From assembly GCF_020906515.1 (NCBI RefSeq), contig NC_085849.1:744001-808000 (forward strand): a stretch of 64,000 nucleotides of DNA, written 5' to 3'. Both the position numbers and the translations under genes were made by a program. Positions 1-11,856 of this stretch are shown here, in pieces. The stretch is from Vanrija pseudolonga. Lineage: Eukaryota; Basidiomycota; Tremellomycetes; Trichosporonales; Trichosporonaceae. How positions within the stretch are numbered: position 1 is the first letter of the stretch; each line of letters opens with the position of its first letter. The notes below the pieces were generated by a model. The model was not told the origin of the DNA. It saw only the letters and a list, made by a program, of their open reading frames with translations, and ran no database searches.

Positions 1-335
1 CCACACTACCACCCTACCACCGCCACAGCCACGGACAGGCATGCAGGCAGCGGTACTGCCCGACGAGCCGCGCCACGGGGCCGCGACTGCCCCGTGCGCC
101 GCGCCCTCCTTACACCCCTGGAGAACGAGAACAGCGAGCCACGTACAAAGGGAGAGGTTGCTCCCCCCCCCCCTCGCGACTGCTGCAACGGATAGATACC
201 CCGAACGCTAATGCATACGGCATGCTGTCAAGTGGCGTGGCGTGGCCTCCTACTTCTTGGACCTAGGGCAGGGGGTTAGTATGATCTCGAGGCCGCCGCA
301 ACGTGGTGGCGTGGCACACGACCACCGGCCACAAC
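1..335. other. Left-edge flank downstream of TMA7
   Basis: No gene is recognised here. The stretch lies 3' of the minus-strand TMA7 gene and contains a run of 12 C near 162-173. Short open frames on both strands show no recognisable protein. Confidence 0.5.
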
Positions 336-1328
336 TCACTTCTTGATGCCAGCACCGCCCATGGGGCCCTTGCCGGCAGCTGTGTGTGTCAGCAGTGTTC
401 CAGCTTGCGCAGTCGCCACACGAAACAACAAAGGTCGACATCTTAACAGGCACCGAAGGCGCCGCAACCACGCCGCCGTGCCGTGCCGTGGTGGCAGCCG
501 ATCTGACGGCACGACCTCATACGAGTGGAGCTTTGCAGAGGCCCTCGGGCTGCTCAGCAGCACAAGCACACGGCCAGTAGACAAATTACCAATGCACAGT
601 GGCACTTGTGGCAACGCCTCAACCCTTCGTCCTTCGTCCTTCGTCCTCCTCATCCCTCCGCCCTCTCCGCGTCCCTCGGTGTCCTCCTCGTCACCGACAC
701 GATCAACACACCTCCGCAAGGCCACAAGACATGCACACAGAGTGCCCCTGTGCGCCCTCACGCCGTTGCAACTCCGCCAAGCCACATCTCTCCAACCGAC
801 CACCAAAACGCCCCACAACACCCCCAAACCCCCGTCAAGCCCACTCACCCTTCGCAGCGGCAGCCTTGAGCTCAGCAGCGTCCTTCTTGAGCTTCTCGCG
901 CAGAGCGAGATCGTCATCGTCTAACTCTTTCTTGTCCTTCTTGGGAGCCTGTAGAAGTGATGTAAGATGAGGTGTGGGAGTTGTGAGAGGTCGAGGAGGA
1001 GGTCCGGGGGTTGGGGCGGGCGGAAATGGAAAGTGCCACATTGCGGTCGGTGGGGGTGTGTAGGCGGGGCGGCGGGGGCGGAGAGGGGTGCAGGAGTTCC
1101 CGTGAGCAGCGTGTAGAGCAGGTGTAGCGACCGTATAGAGAGCAGAGAGGAGCAGCGTCAGCGCGGACCACATGCCGACGAGGACAAGGAGGACTCACCT
1201 TGAGCGGCTTGGCTTCGCCCGGCGTCAGTACACCGTTACCACGTCCTTCGCTACGCATACGCACCCTTTCCACCTGCACGTTAGCCCCATCTGTCGCAGC
1301 ATGCGTACGCACCTTGACGTCCACCCAT
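336..1328 (-). CDS. TMA7: Translation machinery-associated protein TMA7
   Basis: This is a small basic protein of the TMA7 family, which associates with ribosomes. Four exons join in frame: 1313-1328, 1199-1212, 849-948 and 336-379, giving 57 residues. The product starts MGGRQAKPLKAPKKDKKELD and ends AAGKGPMGGAGIKK, matching both conserved ends of the family. Yeast and human TMA7 are about 64 residues, and this copy lacks the usual GGK after the start. The first two coding exons are only 16 and 14 nt. The introns are 100, 250 and 469 nt, long for this region. The start is the first ATG that joins to KPLK through a consensus donor, GTGCGT. The identity is secure; the first exon is the least certain part. 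Confidence 0.85.
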
Positions 1329-1578
1329 GTTGATGTTGTTGTTGTTATCGAGATCGACGAGCAGGTGCCCGCAGAAAAGTGCAGGTGTTTTGCGCGCTCA
1401 CGTCGCTGCTTTCCCACGGTCGTCGCGAGTGGAACCCCTTGACATGAGGCACTTGAGCTGTCTTGTGCACCCCCAGCACCCCCACGCCCACTCAATCCTA
1501 CACCCCGTGCATGCGCTCTAATAATATGACACGCTCGCACACAGCTGCTGCGCTTCTACAGATAACACATCCTATCCC

Positions 1579-4500
1579 TCAAGCCTCGACGTTCCAGAAC
1601 TGAACAGCAGGTGTTCCTGGCTCTGATGCCTCGGTCTTGTCAAGAGCCCAGCCGTCCGACTCGCCGTTGGCGGCAATGTGCGCCTTGGCGTCGGCGACAG
1701 ACACAACATCCACGTCGGTGTACTTGAGAGCCACCTTGATGTACGGGACGAGCGACTTGAGGGCGTCAATCTCGGAGAAGGGGAGCGAACGGCCAAAGGC
1801 GCGCTTGCCCTGGGTCTGGACCTTCTTCTTGAAGACCTGGACGAAAGGCATGGCCTTCTTGTCCTTGCTCAGGCCGGCGTCGGCGAGCGCCTGGCGCATC
1901 TTGGCCTCGTCGAGCGACTGGGTCGACTCGTCCCATGCAGTCTGGACGACCTCGACACACTGGTTCTGCCACTCAGGGAACTCGGTGGCAACGTAGATGC
2001 GGGCAGCCTTGGGCTTGGAGGGGTCAAAGACGACAGCAGGACCCTTGCCCTTGCCCTTCCTGCGCGAGAGCTGGGCCTCGGCGGCACGGAGGTTGTCAAC
2101 GACGGCACGAATGTACTCGAGCTCCTCGAGGACGACGTGGTCGACAGGGGCGGAAGGCTTGGGGAAGGGAGCGTTCTGGACCGAGCCAGACTCGCCGAGA
2201 ATGTTGCGCCAAATGTCCTCGGAGAAGTGGGGGGTGATGGGGGTGAGGAGGAGGGCGTTGTTCTTGATCCACGAGAAGACGAGGTCGCGGTGCATGCCCT
2301 TGCCGCCGTTGTGGGGCTCCGAGATGAGACGGTACCAGTTACGGGCGTTCTCAAAGTCGTAGAGGCCGAGCTTGAGGGCGTCCTTGAACTCCATCTTCTC
2401 GTACGCGGCGTAGGCCTTCTCAACGAGAGCGTCGATCTCGGTCTGGAACTGACGGTCAAACTCGTTGAACTCGCCAGTGCGGAGCTGGCTGGCAGTCTCC
2501 TTCATCTCCTTGGCCCAGAGCGAGGCAGTGTGGAGACGGAGAATGGCAGCGTTGGCGACAGTCTCCTCAAAGTTGGCGTCGGTGATGTCGTCACCGGCGT
2601 CAGCAAGGGTGAGACGGACAGCGTCCGAACCGAAGCGCTCGGTAGCCTCCTTCATGGTAAGGAAGTTGCCGGTCGACTTGGACATCTTCTTGCCGTTGAG
2701 CATGAGGTGACCGTTGGCACGGACAGCACGAGGCCAGTGCTTCTCGGGGAAGATGGCAGCGTGGTTGTAGATCCAGAAGGTAAGGTGGTTGGGGATAAGG
2801 TCCTTGCCCGACGAACGGAGGTCGAGAGGGTAGAAGTACTGGAACGAGTACTTGAGGTGGGCGGCCTTCTCCTGGCTGACCTTGGAGTCGGCGGGGTACT
2901 CGCCGTCAGCGAGGACGTACTCCCACATGGCGTCGGTCATGTCCTCGGGGGTGATGCCGAGGGGGCCGACCTTGCCCCAACGGTCCTCGTGGAGGAGGTT
3001 GGCGACAGTGTAGTACGACATGTAGATGGTCGAGTCGGAGAGCGACTCGACGAGGAACTGGGGGTCCCAGGGGAGCTTGGAGCCAAGACCGTACGAACGA
3101 GCGCAAGCCCACTGGTTGAGCCAGTCGAGAACGGCGTTGAAGTTGTTGCGGGTCTCACCAACAAAGGTGTTCATGCGCTCAAGGAGGCGCTCGGCCTTGA
3201 CCTTCCACTCGGCCTCTCCGTAGTCGAGGTACCACTGGTTGACAAGGGCGACAACACACACGTCGGCGGAGCGCGAGATGACCTCGCTCTCGGGCTCGGC
3301 GTAGGCAACAGCGACGTTGGCGGCGATCATCTGGTCGCGGACCTTGGGCTTGGCCTCCTGGACCGTAAGGCCCTTGAAGTCACCAATGGTCATGACACCG
3401 TTGTAGAAGCCCTCCTTGTAGGCCAGCTCCTTGGCCTCGGCGAGCTGCTTGGTGTCCTTCTGCGACTGAATCTTGAGCTCAGTGACGAGGGTAGGAGCCG
3501 ACATCTCGCCGTACTTGGGAGTAGAGAGGACGGGGATGGGGTCAACGGCGGCCCACTCGGGCTGGATCTTGTAGTGCTCAGCCTTCTTGCGGAGGTCCAT
3601 GAGAGTGCGGTAGTCGTCAGGCGAGTCGGAGGGAACCGAGGTGACGACACCAGTACCCTTGGTGGCAAGGACACCGTCCATGGGGAGGACGTAGACCTCC
3701 TTGACGATACCGAACGCGGGCTCGACCTTGGAGCCGACAACCTCGTCGCCCTTGAGCGAGGCAACCTTCTTGTACTCGCCCTCGGGCTTGTCAAAGATGC
3801 CCTGGAAGGCCATGTTGCGAGCAGCACGGTCGGTGACGAGCCAGAGCTCCGAGTCGTTGGCCTCGTAGAGACCGTAGTCGAGGTTGGTGCCGACGAACAT
3901 GTTGGTCTGGCCGTACATGGTCTCGGGACGGAGGGTGGCAGCGACGAGGTAGACAGTCTTGCCGCCGACAGCCTGCTGGATGTCCTTGGGCGCGTTGGGT
4001 CCCCACTCGAGGAGCTTGCTCTTGACGGCAGTGTACTCCTGAGGGTTGACGGCCTCACCGCTCTGACGGTCGTGGTCCATGCAGGGCTGGCCGTCCTTGG
4101 GCGAGTAGATGGTGTAACGCTTGCCATACTTGATGCGGCCCTGGTCGTGGAGCTTGTTCATCTGCCAGCGGACAAACGAGTCGTAGTAGAGGTTGGCAGG
4201 GGTGGTGAGGAACTGCCTGCGCCAGTCGACACGGGCACCGAGAGCCGAGAGGTCCTCCTTGGCGATAGGAGGGAAGTACTCGAGCCAGTGGTGGGGCTCG
4301 GCGAACTGCTTGATCTCCTCACGGGGGACACCAATGAGCTCCATGATCTGGAACTGGTAGCTCAGGCCAGTCGACTTGGCGTTGAGCTTGCCTTTCTTCG
4401 CCTTTGCGGGGTCGGTGGAGGCAGCCGCCTTGCCGGCCGCGGGTGCGGGGGTAGGCTCCGGCTCCTCGGTAGGCTCCTTGAAGTTGGCAAAGTCCTCTCC

Positions 4501-5033
4501 AAACATCTCCATCTCACGGATGAGCTTGTCGGCAGAGGCCTGGCAGAAACAGTCAGCTGTCACCCGCTCAATGCCACGGGCGAGTGCTTGCTTACCTTGA
4601 TGGGCATACCAGTGGCATGGTAGCCAACGGGGAAAAGGACGCGCTTTCCGCGCATGCGCTCAAAGCCCGAAGCGAACTCAATCTTCGAGATGGTGAAAGC
4701 GTGACCAAGGTGGAGCGAGCCGTTCATGTACGCGTACGGGAAGGTGCCGAACCACTTGGGGTGCTTCTCCTGGACCTCCTCCATGGAGAGGCCCTTGGCG
4801 AAGAAGTCGGCGTACGACGAGACACCCTCGGGGAGGGGTGCGGGCTCGGTCTCAAAGATCTTGTCTTTGGCCCAGGCCTCCTGCGCGCTCTTCTCGAGGG
4901 TAATGAGGTAGTCACGCTTGTCGGTCTGTGACAAACGTCAGTTTGGCACTTTGGACGGCGGGCACGGGTGGTCACTCACCTTCTCCATGGTGACGACCGG
5001 CGCGGGCGCCTCGTTCTTGGCGGGGGCAGACAT
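1579..5033 (-). CDS. CDC60: Leucyl-tRNA synthetase, cytosolic
   Basis: This class I enzyme charges tRNA-Leu with leucine in the cytosol. Exons 4980-5033, 4596-4925 and 1579-4539 give 1114 residues, a normal length for the eukaryotic cytosolic form. The HIGH motif appears as HLGH at about residues 90-93, within YMNGSLHLGHAF. The KMSKS loop appears as GKKMSKSTGN near residue 744. The long insertion between the two halves of the catalytic core corresponds to the CP1 editing domain, and an anticodon-binding and C-terminal region follows. There is no mitochondrial presequence: the N-terminus is an acidic, Pro/Ala-rich tail. Codon use is strongly biased, which leaves a long empty frame open on the opposite strand. 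Confidence 0.95.
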
Positions 5034-5467
5034 GGTGAAGGGTCGCGAGTAGGTTTTGGAAGGAGGGTATGCAGTAGTCGAGGACAGTTGTAACAGCCGG
5101 GTAGAGATTACAGTAGCCGCTGTCCTCAGGTGGAAGGGGGTAGAGTGGTGAGCGAGCAGCGCGCGGCGGTAGACGGGGGCTGCGGGTATCGTGATGATAA
5201 AAGCCAGGACACCTCTGGCTCTTTGTTTTGAAGTGGAGAGAGTAAAGGGAGGTGAGTTGAGAGTGGCAATGAAGGAGTTGGACGCTGTCGAGCCTGTCTC
5301 ACCCAGGCCACCAGGCCACACTACTCTCCGAGTCAGAAAAGAGCAGTCAGTTCCAAGGTCCGACTTTCAGATCGGCGCCAAAAAATGACGTGGATTAGGC
5401 TCCGCCACTTGACACACAGCCACCATTCATCCACTCAGAACTCTATGTATCCCTCTATGCATGCATG
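5034..5467. other. Upstream region of the leucyl-tRNA synthetase gene
   Basis: This stretch holds the 5' leader and presumed promoter of the leucyl-tRNA synthetase gene, and the 3' flank of the cardiolipin synthase gene on the same strand. No other gene or clear element was recognised. Confidence 0.5.
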
Positions 5468-6698
5468 CTACAGCTTCTTCTTCGCTCCTGGAGGCTTCAA
5501 GAACTTGTATCCTGACGCTCCAACGTAGCTAAAGCCGCTCCAAATCGTGGTGACGGCCACAGTCCATCTGAGGCGGGGGTCAGTGTTTGATAACGGCGAT
5601 CGTGATCGACGTACTGCAAGGCCTGGAGAATGCCGTCCATGGGGAACGCCGTGACCATTGGAGAGATCGTTGTGATGCCCATGAGGAGTAGCTGGAGAGC
5701 CGTGTTGATCTGTAGAGTTGTTAGCAGGCAAATGTGGGAAGCTCAACTCACCTTGCTGATCTGAGTCGGCTGGACCTCTGCTGAGGGCATTGAGACGTCA
5801 AAGTAGCGTTTTAGAGTGCGCTGCAAGGTGTCAGATGAGGACGCAGTAGCGCAATCTGTACACACTGGTGGAGGAATCGACTGGTAGCGAAGGTAGAACG
5901 CCCACAACGAAAGAGCAAGGTCGCGCCCGAAGATGATGACCGCGAGGGGGACTGGCAGGTCAGAGACGAACTTCGGAGGTGCACCTACGAGGGAGAAGAC
6001 CCTTGTAGGTCAATGTCACGACCAGCGTGGTCATGAGCGCCTTGTCGGCCATGGGGTCGAGGATGGAGCCCAGCACAGACTTCTGGTTCCACCGCCGGGC
6101 AAGGAAGCCGTCAAGCTGGCAAGTCAGCATTGGTCCAGTGTCAATAGTTTACCTACCCAATCTGTGAAGCCTCCAACAACAAGGATACCAGTTGCAAGCT
6201 CAAAGTGGCCCTCGACGATCGCGTACCCGAGGAAGGGGCATGCCGCGATACGCGCCAATGTCAACGCATTGGGGAGGGTGTATGGCGACTCGTGCAGCTC
6301 GGTAACTTCTTCCGTCCCCTTCTTTGCGGGCTCTGTTGATAACGGCTGGACGCGTGTCAGAAGGACCCAATGCCTATCGGGGTAGTACCCACCTCCTTCG
6401 CTTTCTGTGGGGCAGCCGGTGATCCCTTAGTGGAGTTGTTTGCCCTTGGGGTCGAGGAGAAGTTTCGTGTGCCGAGCAGGCGCAACGACAACGATTGTAA
6501 TGGCGAGATTGTATGCCTTGGTTTTCTTGTCGCCGGGGCCAGTGCGCTTGTTTCTGGACGAAATGCTAATGTTGAGCGAGCTCGTCCGAGCAGGGGCCCA
6601 CGTCGGAGAAGTGGTTGAACGTGCCGTGAGGACGTCGCCGCACGGTCGAACAGTCCCACCGATACCCGGGGAATGCCCAGGAATATAGTCGTGGACAT
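5468..6698 (-). CDS. CRD1: Cardiolipin synthase (CDP-alcohol phosphatidyltransferase)
   Basis: This enzyme condenses CDP-diacylglycerol with phosphatidylglycerol to make cardiolipin in the mitochondrial inner membrane. Seven exons (6393-6698, 6157-6345, 5989-6115, 5866-5951, 5752-5820, 5615-5709, 5468-5567) give 323 residues. The CDP-alcohol signature DG-x2-AR-x8-G-x3-D-x3-D is complete at about residues 164-193, in [11 protein letters not shown] and [12 protein letters not shown]. The N-terminus is basic and hydroxylated, with a likely processing site near RNFSSTPRA, as expected for mitochondrial import. The intron at 5952-5988 is only 37 nt and is fixed by the continuity [15 protein letters not shown]. 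The start is the first ATG in frame; the frame is open a little further upstream without another ATG. Confidence 0.92.
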
Positions 6699-6974
6699 GA
6701 TATGCTTGTATGCTAGATGCAAGCACCCAAGAATGAGCTATGATCGCGATGAAGGAGGCTCAAAAGATCAGAAGAGGACGCGGTCCCTCCCCCCCCATCC
6801 TGACGTACCGGGGCGCCGACTTTGTGTTGATCACGTGATTCACCTCCACTTTGCGCTCGCACCCAGTCCAAGCCAAGTCGGTGTCAACAAAACAAAGCCA
6901 CCGGGCGACCAGCCCCACATTGCGCGGCCCTTGGACACTTATCACAATCAACCACCACAACGACGACTACGACC
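6699..6974. promoter_or_regulatory. Divergent promoter between CRD1 and the SNF2 gene
   Basis: Only 276 bp separate the start codons of the minus-strand cardiolipin synthase and the plus-strand SNF2 ATPase, so both must draw on this stretch. No obvious TATA box was seen. It includes a run of 8 C at 6790-6797. Confidence 0.6.
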
Positions 6975-9900
6975 ATGAGTCAAGGGTCTTCATTCAGAAA
7001 GCGGTTCGACCCGTACGCCGACCTTGTCGACATTACCGCATCGCCAAAGTTTGTCGCACCCACGCCGAGAAACCATCGATCGCACCACGAGATTGTGTCT
7101 TTAGTGTCCGACTCTGAAGACGACGACGATGAAACACAAAGATCGGCGTCTCAGCGATCGTCGCGACCTGGCCCTCCTCCTGCTGCTCCCTTGGTGTCGT
7201 CGAGGGGCGCAAACAGAGGAGGCGCCATGCCGCCGCCCGCGACAACGGCGGCGGCTGCTTCGCGTGACGAGTTTGGTGACCATGCGTTTGGTGCTAGCAT
7301 TCTCAAACCACAAAGACCTCAAGCAGCGACACCCAGAAAGAAGGCGAATGGGCCACCTTCCCTCGTATATCAACCACCCACTGCATCCCAGCCCCAACAA
7401 TCCACTTCATCCTTCAGCAGCTTCATCAAACCTTCAAAAGGCTTCGCTCAACCTCAGAGCAACAACATGTCGTCCCCCTTCAACAACCAGGCTGACGGAG
7501 GAGGTTACCAGAACGGCTGGCCGTCATGGGCATTGAAACCGGGAGCCATAGCATCTCTTCCTTCCTCGTCTAGCATCGCCTCGAGTCCAGACCCGGAGCG
7601 CGAGAAGGAAGAGGTTGAGGAGAATGGCGAGAACTTTGACCTCGACCAGGCCAAGATCACCGCCGAGGACTTCCAGCGTCACATTGGGGACGCCGACGAG
7701 CAGATGCGCGACCTGCTCGCTGGGGCTGTGGGTGATGGGGAGGACGAGGAGTCTCGCGAGCCAGGTGACGACATCATCGAAGGCTTCGCGGACAACATCA
7801 AGCTCATGCCACACCAAGTCCGCGGTGTCAAGTGGATGCGGGACCGTGAGAAGGGAAGAAAGTATGGTGGCATCCTGGCCGACGTGAGTTGGGGAAGGCG
7901 TGGTTGCCGGAGGGGGAACTGACACGCTTCCTCAGGACATGGGTCTCGGTAAGACTGTGCAGACGCTCGCTCGCATTGTCGAGGGCCAGCGTACTGCCGC
8001 CGAGAAGAAGGTGTACAAGGGAGGAACTCTGTGAGTTGGATTATTGGTACCCGAGCTGCAACTGACCCTACAGGATCATTGCACCTCTCGCCGTTATGGA
8101 CCAGTGGGCGAATGAGTGCAAGAGCAAGACTCAGCCAGGACTACTCAAGGTCAAGACACACCATGGCGCTTCGCGAACAAAGTGTAAGCAGGGTCGCTGA
8201 AGTCGAGTTCTGACAATGTCACAGCTGGCAAGGAGCTTGAGAAGTTTGATGTTGTCATCACCACGTATGACATCCTCCGCGCCGAGTACAATGCCGTTCA
8301 GAAGAAGAAGGCCAAGCCTGTGAACAGCAGCGATAGCGATAGCGACGCTCCGAAGAAGCGGAAGCCCAAGCCCAAGGCTGCGCCGGGCAGTCTCTTCGAC
8401 GTCAAGTGGTACCGCGTGGTCGTTGACGAGGCGCAAAACATCAAGAACCACAAGACCCAGACGGCCAAGGCCGCAGTTGAACTACGTGCCAAGTACCGGT
8501 GGTGTCTCACGGGTACACCCATCCAGAACAATGTTGAAGAGCTCTACTCCCTCTTCAAGTTCCTTCGCGCTCGGCCCCTGGACGACTGGCAGACCTTCAA
8601 GGAGCGTATCTCGTCACAGGTGAAGGAAGGCCGCACGGGTATTGCTATGAAGCGACTGCACATCATCTTGAAGTCGATCATGCTTCGACGGACCAAGAAC
8701 GCGACCATTGGTGGGTGCGTTTATTGGGTTCCCGCTGACCTCCAGATGGCAAGCCGATTCTCAACCTTCCGGCGCGCAATGTCAATGTTGTTGAGTGCCA
8801 GTTTGATGCCGATGAGCAGGCCTTCTACGATGCTCTCGAGCACAAGACCAACTTAACCATGAACCGGGTAGGTAGCTGTGCTCCCGAAAAGCCGTTCTGA
8901 CCTATCAGTACCTGCGAAGTGGCACCGCCATGTCCAACTACACGTCGGTTCTTAGCATGCTCTTGCGTCTGCGTCAAGGTGCGTAGATGACGTGTTACGA
9001 GGGTCCCCGCTGACGCCTCAGCTTGTGACCACCCCGCACTTGTCACCAAGAGCCTTGCCCTCGACAAGGACGCTCTGGACCCTGAGCCAGAGAAGCCCGA
9101 GGGTGTGGACAAGGACACGGCTGACCTCGTGGACATGTTTGCCAGGACTGGCATCATCACTGAGGCCAAGTGCGAGATCTGCTTCGTGGTGTGAGCTTGC
9201 TGGAGTTTGTGACGTTTCAGCAGCTGACACACTCAGCCTCGAGGATCAGACCAAGTCACAATGCCCTGATTGTTGGGACATTACTCGCAGGTCCAGGGAG
9301 AAGTCTGTCGAACCTGGAGACCTCCCCCCGTCGAGTGCCAAGATTCGCAAGATGCTCGAGCTGCTCAACGAAATCGACGAGAGGAGTCAGCAGAAGGAGA
9401 AGACGATCATCTTCTCGCAATTCACCAGCTTCCTGGATATCATTGAGCCGTTCCTGCGCGATGCTGGTATCCCCCACGTGCGATGTGAGTACTTGGTACT
9501 GGGTTTGGTTGACGATCAGACGACGGATCGCTCCGAGCCGATCAGCGTGAGGAAGTCCTGAACAAGATTCGCACCTCCAAGACTGTGAGGGTCATCCTCA
9601 TCTCGTTCAAGGCCGGCAGCACAGGTCTCAACCTGACGTGCTGCAACAATGTCATCTTGATGGATCTGTGGTGGAACCCAGCGTGAGTTTACATGGCGAT
9701 TTGAGGTCTAACTCTTCAGTCTCGAGGACCAGGCGTTTGACCGTGCCCACCGACTCGGCCAGAAGCTCGATGTGCATATCCACAAGCTGACCATTGCGGA
9801 GACTGTCGAGAATCGTGGGTAGGACTACAATGTACATGCTCACCCACCAGGCATTCTTCAACTGCAAGACTCGAAGCGCGAGCTCGCCAACGCTGCGCTG

Positions 9901-9987
9901 TCGGGCACGGGCGTCAAGAACATGAAGCTGTCCATGGCCGACATTCTCAAGCTGTTCCAGCGTTCCACTCACGACGAGGACGACTAG
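6975..9987 (+). CDS. SNF2-family DNA-dependent ATPase (Rad5/Rad16/Uls1-like)
   Basis: A chromatin or DNA-repair translocase. Eleven exons (6975-7883, 7936-8030, 8074-8183, 8225-8710, 8746-8867, 8909-8978, 9022-9190, 9237-9484, 9520-9682, 9720-9814, 9851-9987) give 867 residues. The first 250 residues are low-complexity and acidic, with SDSEDDDDE near the start. The Walker A motif ILADDMGLGKT lies near residues 300-310 and the Walker B box is DEAQ at about 439-442, followed by NIKN. The C-terminal lobe shows [30 protein letters not shown] and a final [14 protein letters not shown]. Between the lobes, where Rad5/Rad16 proteins carry a RING finger, there is only CEIC and CPDC about 20 residues apart, so it looks like a four-cysteine ribbon. 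The exact orthologue among Uls1, Rad5 and Rad16 is not settled. Confidence 0.9.
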
Positions 9988-10170
9988 CCAGCTTGCCAGC
10001 TTGCCTGTGTTTATTTCTTTTCTCTATCGTATCGTATCCGTTCCCAACATTGCATGGCACCCACGACTCTGCCATGCATAGATGTAAAGTGTAGACATGT
10101 AGATTGCCGTGGAGGCGTCATGGAAGGAAGGCCATGACTTCGGCCGCCACTGAGCCTCAATCTCGGAGAC

Positions 10171-10176
10171 TATAAA
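10171..10176 (+). promoter_or_regulatory. Putative TATA box of DAP1
   Basis: TATAAA lies 106 bp before the DAP1 start codon. Similar boxes at similar distances precede the MFS and HAD phosphatase genes. Confidence 0.5.
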
Positions 10177-10276
10177 GCCGGGTAAACCGGCGGCGAGGGC
10201 CTGCATGATGCCGTGGTCATTTGTCACCTCATCAGCCGGCGCACGCACGCTTCTTGTTGTTCTCGCACCAGTCCTC

Positions 10277-11287
10277 ATGGGCATTCTCGACACGCTCACC
10301 TCTACCCCCGCACTCGTCGCCGGCGCCCTCGGCCTCTCCGCGTACCTGTACACCAAGACCCGCGCAGCCCCGCCAGTCTCTGCCGCCAACGCCGCCGCCG
10401 CAGCAGCTGCCCCTCCCCAAAAGCCAAAGTCTTCCGAGCCTGAACCAGCCGGCGCCAAAGTCGCAGCAGTAAGCGTGGTCGAGATTGTTGACTTCTGACA
10501 CTCTAGTCTGCATCCATCATGTCGTCTCCTGCCGCCGACCTCGCCCCGCCCAAGGTGAGTCGCGGAGCTGCTGAGCGCTGCTGGGGGGCTTGGCATCGCG
10601 CATCGCACCGCCCCATTGTCCCCATCGTACCTCCCCCCCACTGACAACTCCAGGACGACCCCATCTCCGTCGCCGAGCTCGCCAAATTCGACGGCTCGGA
10701 CCCCTCCAAGCCCATCTACGTCGCGATCAAGGGCCGCGTGTACGACGTGTCGGCCAAGACGGAGATGTACGGCAAGGGCTCGGGGTACAATGTGTTTGCC
10801 GGCAAGGATGCGTCGCGGGGATTGGGTGAGTGTGGTGGCGGCGGCGGCGGCGCTGTGAGGCGAGGTGCTGGCATTAAGCACCGGGGCGAGCAGGGCGTAG
10901 CTACTCGGCGCTCGAGAGGCCCGAGCTGGCTCGCTCGCTAGACGAGCCCGGATGGTGGCCCCCGGCGCCGAGCCCGAGCACCGACCCGTCAAACCAGAAC
11001 GTCGCTCACACCGCAGGCATGTCGTCGCTCGACGCAAAGGACGCCGTGGCCGACTACTCGACCCTCACCGAGGCGCAGCGCAAGACGCTCGACCAGTGGG
11101 ACTCGTTCTTTGCCAAGGTGGGTTGGGTGGAGAGAGTGGCGAGGGGTCAGTCGGGGTGATGGCGTTGCCCCCCATCGGCCCATCACATGGCTGCCATCGC
11201 ATTGCACGATGGCCCAGAGCCTGCTCCAAACAAGACCCCCGCTAACACGTGCAGCGCTACAACGTCGTCGGCAAAGTCGTGCCGTAG
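10277..11287 (+). CDS. DAP1: Dap1/MAPR-type cytochrome b5-like haem-binding protein
   Basis: Membrane-associated progesterone receptor family protein; family members bind haem and support sterol-synthesis P450s such as Erg11 in the ER. Exons 10277-10468, 10507-10554, 10654-10825, 11017-11117 and 11255-11287 give 181 residues. An N-terminal membrane segment (about residues 8-26, LVAGALGLSAYLYT) is followed by an Ala/Pro linker. The cytochrome b5-like domain contains YDVSAKTEMYGKGSGYNVFAGKDASRGLG, which matches the MAPR core; I read this across the third exon. The protein ends in a short tail RYNVVGKVVP. An upstream in-frame ATG at 10205 would add residues that do not resemble the family, so I chose 10277. 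Confidence 0.9.
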
Positions 11288-11856
11288 TGCCTATTGCCGT
11301 GCCAAGACTCTCGACAACAACTAATAGTTTCTAGGTGTGATGCAGGTGTGAGCAGCAACGACCGCATGGTGCTGGCGCACAGAGCAGAGAGAAGCAGTGC
11401 CTGCAGCTTATCGCGTCGTCCGCGAGAGCGTAAATGCGCGCGGAAAAGCGCGCAGTGAGGAGCCGTTCGGCGCTTCGGCGCCTTTGCGTCGAGCTCGTGG
11501 GGTGCTGCGCGCTGGCCATTGGGTACGCGTGTGCGTAGAGCGTGCAGCAGAGCTGTGGCGCTGAGCAGAGCTGCTCGCCCACCCGCTCACCCATCAACCG
11601 CCGCAGCGGCCAAATCACGCGCGCATCGCCCTGTGCACGGACGCGCACGGGGCGTGGAGGGACGATGGGGCGTGGGCCGCCGCCAGGCAGGCAGGTAGGC
11701 AGGCAGGCAGGCAGGCGGCAGGCGCCGTTTTCTCGCGGAGGGAAGGTGGTGCTGCACATTACCAGCTAGCTCCTCCTCACTACTACTACTTATCACTCTC
11801 TCGACGACACCGCGCCCACGGCCAGCCCAGCCACGCCCCACCACCACCCACACACC
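11288..11856. other. Intergenic region before the CYSTM-like gene
   Basis: No gene was recognised. It carries the 3' flank of DAP1, a tetranucleotide repeat at 11684-11716, and the leader of the next gene. Confidence 0.5.
11684..11716. repeat. Tetranucleotide repeat (GGCA)n, imperfect
   Basis: About eight GGCA units with one variant unit (GGTA), lying about 140 bp before the CYSTM-like start codon. A simple microsatellite. Confidence 0.8.

Noticed and set aside
1678-4623. A 981-codon open frame antisense to the leucyl-tRNA synthetase gene
   Set aside because: It mirrors a highly biased gene (GAG, CTC, GTC, AAG codons), which removes stops from the opposite strand. The product is a repetitive Leu/Val/Gly/Asp string with no recognisable fold.
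10205-10276. Upstream ATG for DAP1
   Set aside because: The added residues do not resemble the family, and the downstream ATG gives a clean membrane anchor.
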